Assembly: GCA_003520925.1 (NCBI GenBank)
Contig: DOTV01000161.1
Span: forward strand, 1,018 to 12,805
DNA: 11,788 nucleotides
DNA from: Bacteroidales bacterium
GTDB lineage: Bacteria > Bacteroidota > Bacteroidia > Bacteroidales > VadinHA17
Direction: 5' to 3'
Shown: in pieces, positions 1 through 6,444 of the stretch
Position numbering within the stretch: position 1 is the stretch's first letter
How the letters are laid out: the number at the start of each line of letters is the position of its first letter
Translations under genes and position numbers: made by a program
The notes under the pieces: model-generated
Database searches by the model: none
Told to the model about the DNA's origin: nothing
What the model saw: the letters and a program-made list of their open reading frames with translations, nothing else

Positions 1-1592
1 GTCACCGACAGCAGTGTCAGTCCAGGGTAATTATTCTCTATGTTGCACAGGATTTTGTTCTCTGTCTGCCTGTCAACTCTGGAAGTAAAGTCATCGAGCA
101 GCAATATTTTAGGATCTACAGCCAGTGCCCGTGCCAGCATAATTCTTTGTTTCTGACCACCCGAAAGACTCGTTCCACGTTCCGCCACTATTGTCTCCAG
201 CTTTTCCGGGAGAGTATCAATAAAATCATTCAGCTCGGCGGTTATGATTGCTTTTCTCAGCGACTCTTCAGTCACTTTACCGCTGAATGCAATGTTCTCT
301 CTAAGAGTCATGTTAAAGATCACGCTGTCCTGAAAAACAAAACCTATCTGACTGTGGAAAATCTCTTTCGTATATTTTTCAATTGAGATCCCATCGAATT
401 CAAGACTGCCTGAATCAGGAGAAATAATATTTGTAAGAAGGTAGAGCAGCTGACTTTTTCCTGCAGCGGTGGGGCCTATGATGGCAGTTTTACTGCCTGC
501 CCTGACAGAGAAAGTGACATTTTTAAGCACAGGTTTCTTCCCATAGCTCAGGAATACATTTTTAAGTGATATATCCCCTCTGATCACTGAATTCAGACTC
601 CCGGTTTCAGCCGGCGGAGGTTCATCGAGGACCTGCCGGATCCTTCCGTAAGATGCCGTTGCCGAAGCAATAATATTGCTCATGAATCCGATCATCATTA
701 CCGGGAAGATGAGCATTATAAGGTAACTGTTGAATGCGGCAAAGCTGCCCAGGGTAAGTGAACCGGCGACGACATAATGTCCTCCGAGTGCCAGAATCAG
801 TACAACTGCCATGTTTGAGATGAACATGACTATAGGAATAAGGACAGAGAAAAGCCTTACTATCGATAAACCAAGATCGCGTGATACGATGTTTTTCTCA
901 AGGAATTTCTGGTTTTCCGGTTGCTGTGAGTTAAGGACTCTTATGATAGCAGCACCAAGAATGCTTTCGTTAATTATCCTGTTAAGAGCATCAATTACCT
1001 CCCTGCTCTTTCTGAAAATGGCTCCCACCTTCCTGAAGACAATAAAAAAGGAGACAGCCAGAATCGGTACAATCATAAGAACAGCAACTGCCAGTCTCCA
1101 GTTTATCATTATCAGAAGAACTGATGCACCGGATATAACAAAAAGGGAAGATATGATTGTGACAAAGGCCTGAGCAACAAACATCTTCACCGAATCCATG
1201 TCGGAGGTCATATTAGTCAGAAGCTTTGACGGGTTTGCACCAATAATGTAAGTGAAGGTCTGATGGGATAACTTTTCAGCCACCTTGTTACGTAAATCCC
1301 GTGCGACCCTCTCTGATGTCAGGGTTTGAACCACACCCTGAACGAATGTGAAGACAAATATGCCGGCTGCAGCTATAAGGAACTCAGAAATAACCTTTCC
1401 TGCCCTGAAACTGTTATTAGTTAATCCGTCGATGGCGTGTGCAATTATTTTCGGTATAAGAAGGTTTATTGCACTTCCGGCAAGGGCCATTATTATCAGA
1501 AGGAATACAATTCCACTGTAGGGCCGGAGTACACTAAACAATCCAGCTTTTTTCCCTGTGCCTGATTCTGGCTTGTTTACGGATCGGTCCAA
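1..1592 (-). CDS. ABC exporter half-transporter (TMD-NBD), partial at left edge
   Basis: Inner-membrane type IV ABC exporter subunit, with a transmembrane domain (about residues 20-320) fused to an ATPase domain. About 530 codons are present and the C-terminus lies beyond position 1. ATPase motifs read directly: A-loop Tyr350, Walker A GPTAAGKS (373-380), Q-loop Gln421, signature LSGGQ (476-480), Walker B LLLDD (D500, D501) and D-loop SRVD. The usual catalytic Glu after Walker B is Asp501, as in the degenerate-site subunit of heterodimeric exporters such as TM287/288, so a partner subunit is expected, perhaps just downstream off the edge. The H-switch residue falls outside the window. The frame has a stop at 1608-1610 and the first possible start is TTG at 1590-1592. 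The first in-frame ATG (codon 35) lies inside the first membrane helix, so TTG is preferred. It starts 26 bp after the esterase stop, which suggests co-transcription. The substrate is unknown; drug or lipid export are family options. Confidence 0.9.
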   Translation of the reverse strand, partial: MDRSVNKPESGTGKKAGLFSVLRPYSGIVFLLIIMALAGSAINLLIPKIIAHAIDGLTNNSFRAGKVISEFLIAAAGIFVFTFVQGVVQTLTSERVARDLRNKVAEKLSHQTFTYIIGANPSKLLTNMTSDMDSVKMFVAQAFVTIISSLFVISGASVLLIMINWRLAVAVLMIVPILAVSFFIVFRKVGAIFRKSREVIDALNRIINESILGAAIIRVLNSQQPENQKFLEKNIVSRDLGLSIVRLFSVLIPIVMFISNMAVVLILALGGHYVVAGSLTLGSFAAFNSYLIMLIFPVMMIGFMSNIIASATASYGRIRQVLDEPPPAETGSLNSVIRGDISLKNVFLSYGKKPVLKNVTFSVRAGSKTAIIGPTAAGKSQLLYLLTNIISPDSGSLEFDGISIEKYTKEIFHSQIGFVFQDSVIFNMTLRENIAFSGKVTEESLRKAIITAELNDFIDTLPEKLETIVAERGTSLSGGQKQRIMLARALAVDPKILLLDDFTSRVDRQTENKILCNIENNYPGLTLLSV

Positions 1593-1618
1593 TGTTTTGC
1601 AAAGTTTTTAGCCCCCAA

Positions 1619-2767
1619 TTATCTGAACAACTGCGGACCAAATGTATCAAGGTATATCCTCCAGTTTGACCATGTATGCCCTCCTCCGTTCACGAAGAAT
1701 GTGTGTTTCAGTCCATTGCGTGTAAGGGTTGCATCGAGTGTCCTTGCTGATTCAATCAGGAAGTCAGCATCACCGCAGGCCAGGAAATAAAGTTTGTACC
1801 CGGCTTTTTTCAAGGCCCTGAACTGGGCATCATAATCTGCTTTTGCTTTATCATCAGCAACACGGATGCCATTGCTGAGGGGGCAGATATAACTGAAGAA
1901 TCCAGGGTAAAGGTTTGTACACCTTATCGTATGACCGGCTCCCATAGAGAGTCCTGCTATGGCCCTTGAACCTGGTTTTGAAATAACCCTGAAGTTCTTC
2001 TCAATGTAAGGCACAATATCTTTTACAATGCTGTGAACATAAATGTCTGCATTTTTCGGGTCGTTCCGGTCGAAGGTTTTTTCCGGCAGCAGTAATGTTC
2101 TCGCGGCCTGCTGACCCGGATTACCGTTTGGCATCACAACCAGCATGGGTTTTGCCAGCTTCTTCTGAATCAGGTTATCCATTATCTGGCAGGTGCGGCC
2201 CATTGTGCTCCAGGCATCTTCATCACCACCGGCACCATGGAGAAGATAAAGAACAGGATACCTTTCAATGCCTGTTTCGTACCCGAATGGTGTATAAACG
2301 AACATACGGCGGGTTGTTCCAATGGTCGGGGAATCGTACCATACCTGTGAAAGATTACCCCTCTGAGTTGCTTCGTAGTAATTTGAGGTAAGCTCGCCGG
2401 GGATTAATAATACGCTCAGATACCTGGTTCCGTCTCTCTGCATAAATACATTGTTGGGGTCGGTTAACGATAAACCGTCAACAATAAAACTGTAGGTGTA
2501 TAATTCAGGTGAAGGCGTCTCGATTGTTACTGACCAGAGGCCTTTTTCATTTTTTGTCATTTCGGCTGCTGAATTGTTATCTTTCATCCAGGAACCAAGC
2601 AATTTAACCGTTGCTGCATAAGGGGCAGCAATCCTGAATACAACCTCTTTGCCTTTTATTTCAGGAGAAATCACAGGCTCCCTGCCTGCAAAATTTGCGA
2701 GTTCCTGAGCAAATGACCCAGTTATTATGAGTAGGCATATTATCGAAATTGTCAGTCTTCTTTTCAT
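1619..2767 (-). CDS. secreted CE1-type esterase with N-terminal E-set domain (copy 2)
   Basis: Predicted secreted carbohydrate esterase (382 aa) of the PF00756/CE1 group, which includes feruloyl and acetyl-xylan esterases. Signal peptide is residues 1-20, with cleavage predicted between SFA and QELA. An E-set/CBM48-like beta domain covers about 28-125 (IVDG and DPNN strands). The alpha/beta-hydrolase domain covers about 140-382. Catalytic residues readable by motif: Ser274 in GLSMG, Asp335 in CGDAD, His364 in GGGHTW; HGAGGDEDAW at 177-186 carries the oxyanion-hole region. The length is normal for the E-set plus esterase architecture. It is a paralog of the gene immediately upstream (46-bp gap, same strand), and an ABC exporter gene follows after 26 bp. 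By family it should remove feruloyl or acetyl esters from xylan side chains; which ester cannot be told from sequence. The Cys in the signal peptide is not in a lipobox, so it is probably periplasmic and soluble. Confidence 0.93.
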   Translation of the reverse strand: MKRRLTISIICLLIITGSFAQELANFAGREPVISPEIKGKEVVFRIAAPYAATVKLLGSWMKDNNSAAEMTKNEKGLWSVTIETPSPELYTYSFIVDGLSLTDPNNVFMQRDGTRYLSVLLIPGELTSNYYEATQRGNLSQVWYDSPTIGTTRRMFVYTPFGYETGIERYPVLYLLHGAGGDEDAWSTMGRTCQIMDNLIQKKLAKPMLVVMPNGNPGQQAARTLLLPEKTFDRNDPKNADIYVHSIVKDIVPYIEKNFRVISKPGSRAIAGLSMGAGHTIRCTNLYPGFFSYICPLSNGIRVADDKAKADYDAQFRALKKAGYKLYFLACGDADFLIESARTLDATLTRNGLKHTFFVNGGGHTWSNWRIYLDTFGPQLFR

Positions 2768-2809
2768 AAGTCAAAGTATTTTGGAATTTATTAAATCAGG
2801 TTTATGATT

Positions 2810-2829
2810 ATTGTTATTTAAATAACAAT
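2810..2829. repeat. perfect 20-bp AT-rich palindrome across an esterase stop codon
   Basis: ATTGTTATTTAAATAACAAT is identical to its reverse complement. It covers the last four codons and the TAA stop (2814-2816) of the upstream esterase and runs 4 bp into the 46-bp spacer before the second esterase. No T-run follows on the minus strand, so it is not a standard intrinsic terminator. It could be an mRNA 3'-end hairpin, a regulator site or chance in AT-rich DNA. Confidence 0.6.
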
Positions 2830-3950
2830 GGAGCGAAAGTATTCAGATATATCCTCCAGTTGGCCCAGGTATGTCCTCCGCCACTGACGAAAAAAGTGTG
2901 CTCCATTCCATTTCTGGTCAGTGCCGCATCGAGGTTTTTGGAATTTGCATATGCCAGGGCATCTTCACTTCCGCAGGCAACCCAATACAGCTTGTAACCA
3001 GCATTCTTTATTCCCTGAAGCTTTGTATCAAGATCCGCATATTTCGCAGAAGCCCCGCTGCTTAAAGGACAGATATAAGAAAATGTGCCGGGATATTCAT
3101 TAGTTACACTCAGGGTATGTCCCCCGCCCATTGAAAGGCCGGATACAGCTCTGGCTTCAGGCTTTGCAATAACCCTGAAGTTTTTCTCAACATAAGGAAT
3201 AATGTCTTTTACAATACTGTTGATGTAAAGATTTGCCACTCCGGGGGCATTGCGGTCGAGGGCTTTCTCCTGAATCAGGCTGGTCCTTGCAGCCTCCTGG
3301 CCCGGATTGCCGTTCGGCATTACACAGATCATGGGGACAGCAAGTTTCTTCTCAAAAAGATTGTCGAGAATCTGGCAGGCACGTCCCATTGTGGCCCATG
3401 CATCTTCATCCCCTCCTCCGCCGTGAAGCAGATACAATACCGGATAGCTATCCTTACCGGTTTCGTAGCCATATGGAGTGTAAACATACATCCTGCGTGT
3501 CGTACCTATCGTTGGCGAATTGTACCATACTTTGCGGAGATTACCCCGCCTGCCAGCCTCAAAGTAATTGGCTGTGATTTCTCCGGGCACCAGTAAAACA
3601 GAAAGGTACCTTGTACCATCCCTCTGCAGGAAAACATTATTGACATCATTGACGTTCAGCCCATCGACAATGAAATTATAAGTGTATAATTCGGCCGATG
3701 GTTTCGGGATCTCCACCATCCAGAGGCCGGCTGTATCTTTGTTCATATTTAGTGAAGAATCAAAGCTTCTCATCCAGGAGCCATAAAGCCTGACAAGCTT
3801 TGCCTGAGGAGCTGATATCCTGAAGGTGACAGTCTTATCTCCGATCTCAGGAGAAATAACAGGTGCCCGTCTGAAATTTGCCAGTTCCTGGGCATAGGAG
3901 CCAATAAATAAGAACAGGCAGATGATTGAAGCGGTAGTTTTGTTTTTCAT
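2814..3950 (-). CDS. secreted CE1-type esterase with N-terminal E-set domain (copy 1)
   Basis: Predicted secreted esterase (378 aa), first gene of the esterase-esterase-ABC run. Signal peptide residues 1-20 end in GSYA, followed by QELA. The E-set/CBM48-like domain is about 27-125 and the alpha/beta-hydrolase domain about 140-378. The triad by motif is Ser273 (GLSMG), Asp330 (CGSED) and His360 (GGGHTW), with HGGGGDEDAW at 176-185 forming the oxyanion-hole loop. It is highly similar to the downstream paralog: long stretches such as SPTIGTTRRM, MPNGNPGQ and SIVKDI are shared, and by eye roughly two thirds of residues are identical. Family knowledge places it with feruloyl and acetyl-xylan esterases of the XynZ type; the real substrate is inferred from the neighbouring GH43 genes. 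A perfect TAnnTTTG -7 box lies about 110 bp upstream. The ATG is chosen because it directly precedes a good signal peptide. Confidence 0.93.
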   Translation of the reverse strand: MKNKTTASIICLFLFIGSYAQELANFRRAPVISPEIGDKTVTFRISAPQAKLVRLYGSWMRSFDSSLNMNKDTAGLWMVEIPKPSAELYTYNFIVDGLNVNDVNNVFLQRDGTRYLSVLLVPGEITANYFEAGRRGNLRKVWYNSPTIGTTRRMYVYTPYGYETGKDSYPVLYLLHGGGGDEDAWATMGRACQILDNLFEKKLAVPMICVMPNGNPGQEAARTSLIQEKALDRNAPGVANLYINSIVKDIIPYVEKNFRVIAKPEARAVSGLSMGGGHTLSVTNEYPGTFSYICPLSSGASAKYADLDTKLQGIKNAGYKLYWVACGSEDALAYANSKNLDAALTRNGMEHTFFVSGGGHTWANWRIYLNTFAPLLFK

Positions 3951-4151
3951 AGTTTATTGATTAATAGTTTTTGGTAATTTGTATTCTTTTCAGATCTGCT
4001 TAAAACAAATAAGCGGGTCATTGAACAATCTGTCGAAATGTTTTACAAATGGCAATTAACAAATATAATGATCACTTTTTTTATTATATGACTTTCAGGA
4101 ATGAATAATTATTATCTTAAATGGGTAATTTAGTGTTCTCATCCAACAGAA
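3951..4151. other. divergent intergenic spacer, esterase / Gre factor
   Basis: This 201-bp AT-rich spacer separates divergently transcribed genes and should carry both promoters. Toward the esterase there is a perfect Bacteroidota -7 box (listed separately). Toward the Gre gene, TAATTTAG at 4126-4133 is one base off TAnnTTTG but has no convincing -33 partner. A 10-bp palindrome AATAATTATT lies at 4104-4113. No ORF, tRNA or riboswitch-like structure was recognised. Confidence 0.6.
4060..4067 (-). promoter_or_regulatory. candidate Bacteroidota -7 promoter element for the esterase genes
   Basis: On the minus strand these bases read TATATTTG, a full match to the Bacteroidota sigma-ABfr -7 consensus TAnnTTTG. 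It would give a leader of about 100 nt before the esterase ATG at 3950. No clear TTTG/TTG -33 box is seen 17-23 bp upstream, so this is a candidate only. Confidence 0.3.
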
Positions 4152-4655
4152 ATGAGCAGAGGTTTTGTCAAAGAAGACGATCAGGAAGAAGTTCCGATAG
4201 TCCCGCAGAGGGCAAATCTTCCCGAAGGTGTGCCAAATTTTGTTACCCTTACCGGAATGGAACAGCTATTGTCTGAAAAAAAGATTCTCATTGATGAGAG
4301 AGATAATCTGAGCAGCGCCGACGAAAATGAGAAACGTATCGCTTTAAACTTCATCAATGCAAAATTACAATTGCTGAACGACAGAATTGCTGAAGCAAGA
4401 ATTATTGATGCGAAAGGTCAGCCTCAGGACGAAATAAGGTTCGGTGCATCGGTGACCCTCAAAACCGAGGTGTCGGGAAAAATTCAGGTTTTTCAGATTA
4501 CAGGTGTAGATGAGGCTGACATTGCCAAAGGTAAGATCTCATTTATTTCTCCTTTGGCAAAAGCGCTTATAAACAAGAAAGTCGGGGATAAGGTTATCCT
4601 GAAACGAGACAGGGAAGATATTGTTTTTGAAGTCATAGATATAGCCTACAAATGA
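4152..4655 (+). CDS. GreA/GreB-family transcription elongation (transcript cleavage) factor
   Basis: Cytoplasmic protein of 167 aa expected to rescue backtracked RNA polymerase by stimulating transcript cleavage. After a roughly 30-residue N-terminal extension (starts MSRGFVKEDD) comes a predicted coiled-coil hairpin (about 33-85) and a C-terminal FKBP-like domain (about 93-167). The C-terminal domain has the family motif ISFISPLAKALINKKVGDKV, comparable to the 'SP-A--LI-K--GD' pattern of GreA. At the coiled-coil tip, Asp57 and Glu60 have the same D-x-x-E spacing as the catalytic GreA acids Asp41/Glu44; this is my alignment by eye. The start has no Shine-Dalgarno sequence, which is usual in this phylum. 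It is the only plus-strand gene, set between two minus-strand enzyme blocks, and looks like a housekeeping gene with its own promoter. It is not necessarily the main greA ortholog, so no symbol is given. Confidence 0.92.
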   Translation: MSRGFVKEDDQEEVPIVPQRANLPEGVPNFVTLTGMEQLLSEKKILIDERDNLSSADENEKRIALNFINAKLQLLNDRIAEARIIDAKGQPQDEIRFGASVTLKTEVSGKIQVFQITGVDEADIAKGKISFISPLAKALINKKVGDKVILKRDREDIVFEVIDIAYK

Positions 4656-4741
4656 TACTTATATCAAAGAGGACTGAAGACAGAAGACTGAAAACCGGAG
4701 ACCAGAGTTGAGGATTGCATTGACGTACCGAACCTACCTGT
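4656..4741. other. convergent intergenic spacer, Gre factor / carboxylesterase
   Basis: An 86-bp spacer between convergent genes. Apart from the heptad repeat (listed separately) it is unremarkable. I could not find a GC-rich hairpin with a T-run on either strand, so termination here is not explained by a visible intrinsic terminator. Confidence 0.5.
4669..4703. repeat. degenerate 7-bp tandem repeat, about five units
   Basis: From 4669 the plus strand can be split into five consecutive heptads fitting the consensus GRAGACY, each with no more than one or two deviations (units start at 4669, 4676, 4683, 4690 and 4697). A decayed sixth unit may follow. The strand is almost purely G, A and C and stands out from the AT-rich surroundings. 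It lies 13 bp after the Gre stop codon in the convergent spacer. Function unknown. Confidence 0.65.
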
Positions 4742-6319
4742 TTATTTCGCCCATGCCTCTCCCTCCGGTGTCCTTCGCCATTCGAAATAGGCATCCAGGA
4801 CTTTAAGTGATTCGGCACTAGGTACGGGTCCGATATACGGTTTCCTGTTAAAATACATAACTAAAGGGTTGGAATCGCTGAATGCAGGCCAATTTGGCAC
4901 ACCTTCCCCGTTGGGATCTCCATACCTGGCGAAATTGGTCCAATAGGTGGCTATGGCTTCCGAGATTTCTTCATCTGCTCTTGTTATCTGACGATTCCCT
5001 ATCATAGGATTTGATGCATTCAAATGCTGAAAAACATAGGGTATTTCCGTACCGTGGGGTGAGCCATAACCTGCTCTTGGTGAATCTTCCTGGTAATCCG
5101 GGTGTTGGTCAAAATAATAAAAGAAAGCTTTCGATTGTCCGGTCCTGGATTGTAGTCGTGCCCATATCCAGGTATGCCAGCCGAATGCTGCATCACGGGT
5201 TAGGTCACGGGCAGTTTTCGGAACCGTATTTTTGCCTGCAGGATAGGCTTTGATAAGGTCTTCTGCAAATTTACCGTAACGCTCTCTGACACCAGCAAAA
5301 TAATCCTCCGGAGTTTTGTATTGTGAAAAGCTCGCACCTTCGTCGGAATTATAACCTATTAAAACCGGAATGTCGTTGTATTTACTGTTAGCATAGAGTT
5401 TGTACTGATCATCGGGGATCACATATCCATCGATGATCGGCCATGCCATACCGATACCGCGTCCCCCCGGAAGCTTCTCAGCTGGTATTTTCCGAAGTTC
5501 CCCTATAGAAGAGACTCCAGCATTCCTGGCATATCCTTCTCCGGCTTTTTCAGCATCATGAAGCCGTTTCATGTTTTCACCGGGAAATGTTGTAGGTCTT
5601 GGTGGTCCGAACGAGCCACCACTTTCCGATATAGCACCATGGAACAGTCCCCTTGCCAGTGGTGATGCGCATAACATGCTGACAGCTATACCGCCTGCCG
5701 ATTCGCCGAATATTGTCACCTTATTGGGATTACCGCCGAATGCAGCAATATTTCTCTTAATCCATTTCAGAGCGGCGATCATATCAAGAAGGCCGTAATT
5801 ACCGGAAATATGGTTGGGACTTTCTGCACTCAGCTCAGGGTGTGCCAGGAATCCAAGCTGGCCTACACGGTAGGCGATAGAGACCAGAATAACCCCCTTT
5901 TTTGCCAGTTTATCTCCATAGAAAAGTTCCTCAGAGGCAGATCCAGCCCCAAAACCCCCTCCATGTATCCAAACAAGCACCGCGATACGATCCTTTGTCG
6001 ATTTTGCAGGTGTCCATATGTTGAGGTAAAGACAGTCCTCGCTCTTTCCAAAAGTAAAGTTTTGAGCCTGGATAGGGCCTGGAGCAAACTTGTCGGCCTG
6101 ACGCACACCCTTCCATTTCTGTGCAGGTTGAGGAGGACGCCATCGCAAGTCTCCAACAGGCGGTGCTGCAAACGGGATGCCTTTATAAACCGTCAAACCT
6201 TCTTCAATTGTTCCCTGTAATTTACCACTCTCGACTTTCACAGGAGCAGGCTTCTGCGCGATACTAAATTCTGTACCAAAAATAACAAGCATTGCGAGCA
6301 AAACAGTTCTTTTTTTCAT
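4742..6319 (-). CDS. secreted type-B carboxylesterase (cholinesterase-like fold)
   Basis: Alpha/beta-hydrolase of the carboxylesterase type-B family (PF00135), 525 aa, the usual length. Signal peptide is 1-21 (FSIA, then QKPA). Motifs in order: YKGIPFAAPPVGDLRW (45-60), EDCLYLN (94-100), oxyanion hole HGGGF (119-123), nucleophile elbow GESAGG with Ser207, Glu327 in NSDEGAS and His422 in PHGTEIPY. The Ser-Glu-His triad is complete and the enzyme should be active. It lies 125 bp downstream of the GH43-CBM6 gene on the same strand. This fits the end of the glycoside hydrolase operon, though a separate promoter is possible. Family members hydrolyse varied carboxylic esters; in this setting a role on esterified plant polysaccharide or released aromatic or acyl esters is plausible but inferred. 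It converges on the Gre gene. Confidence 0.93.
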   Translation of the reverse strand: MKKRTVLLAMLVIFGTEFSIAQKPAPVKVESGKLQGTIEEGLTVYKGIPFAAPPVGDLRWRPPQPAQKWKGVRQADKFAPGPIQAQNFTFGKSEDCLYLNIWTPAKSTKDRIAVLVWIHGGGFGAGSASEELFYGDKLAKKGVILVSIAYRVGQLGFLAHPELSAESPNHISGNYGLLDMIAALKWIKRNIAAFGGNPNKVTIFGESAGGIAVSMLCASPLARGLFHGAISESGGSFGPPRPTTFPGENMKRLHDAEKAGEGYARNAGVSSIGELRKIPAEKLPGGRGIGMAWPIIDGYVIPDDQYKLYANSKYNDIPVLIGYNSDEGASFSQYKTPEDYFAGVRERYGKFAEDLIKAYPAGKNTVPKTARDLTRDAAFGWHTWIWARLQSRTGQSKAFFYYFDQHPDYQEDSPRAGYGSPHGTEIPYVFQHLNASNPMIGNRQITRADEEISEAIATYWTNFARYGDPNGEGVPNWPAFSDSNPLVMYFNRKPYIGPVPSAESLKVLDAYFEWRRTPEGEAWAK

Positions 6320-6444
6320 AAGAATATTTTTAGCCGAACAACTTCCTATCCGCTGATTAAATGTAAAATAAATAGAAAAATCAATTTGAGTTTCATGTCC
6401 TATGAGTATAAAGAAAGGAAATGCCTTGGCTAAGGTATCAGCAT
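6320..6444. other. spacer between GH43-CBM6 and carboxylesterase genes
   Basis: A 125-bp AT-rich spacer. On the minus strand a weak hairpin (CCTT/AAGG, 6424-6435, with a few extra outer pairs) is followed by a T-rich tract just after the GH43 stop, and a near -7 box TACATTTA lies at 6358-6365. Both are too weak to call a terminator or promoter with confidence, so read-through from the upstream operon remains possible. Confidence 0.35.

Noticed and set aside
811..1173. Plus-strand open frame of 120 codons
   Set aside because: It lies opposite the ABC exporter membrane domain, whose minus-strand frame is unbroken and carries all family motifs; the plus-strand translation has no recognisable features.
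2735..2737. Cys11 in the esterase signal peptide as a lipoprotein site
   Set aside because: The residues before it (S-I-I-C) do not make a lipobox and the hydrophobic core continues past it to a good signal peptidase I site before Gln21.
3233..3577. Plus-strand open frame of 114 codons
   Set aside because: Antisense to the conserved core of the CE1 esterase, rich in Pro, Arg and Ser as expected for a shadow frame, with no start context or family match.
4126..4133. TAATTTAG as the -7 box of the Gre gene promoter
   Set aside because: One base off TAnnTTTG and no -33 TTTG at suitable spacing; mentioned in the spacer description but not called.
5810..6220. Plus-strand open frame of 136 codons
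   Set aside because: It is the shadow of the N-terminal part of the type-B carboxylesterase, including its conserved HGGGF and EDCLYLN motifs on the other strand.
6424..6435. Hairpin plus T-rich tract after the GH43-CBM6 stop as an intrinsic terminator
   Set aside because: The perfect stem is only 4 bp and the T tract is interrupted by C; too weak to call.
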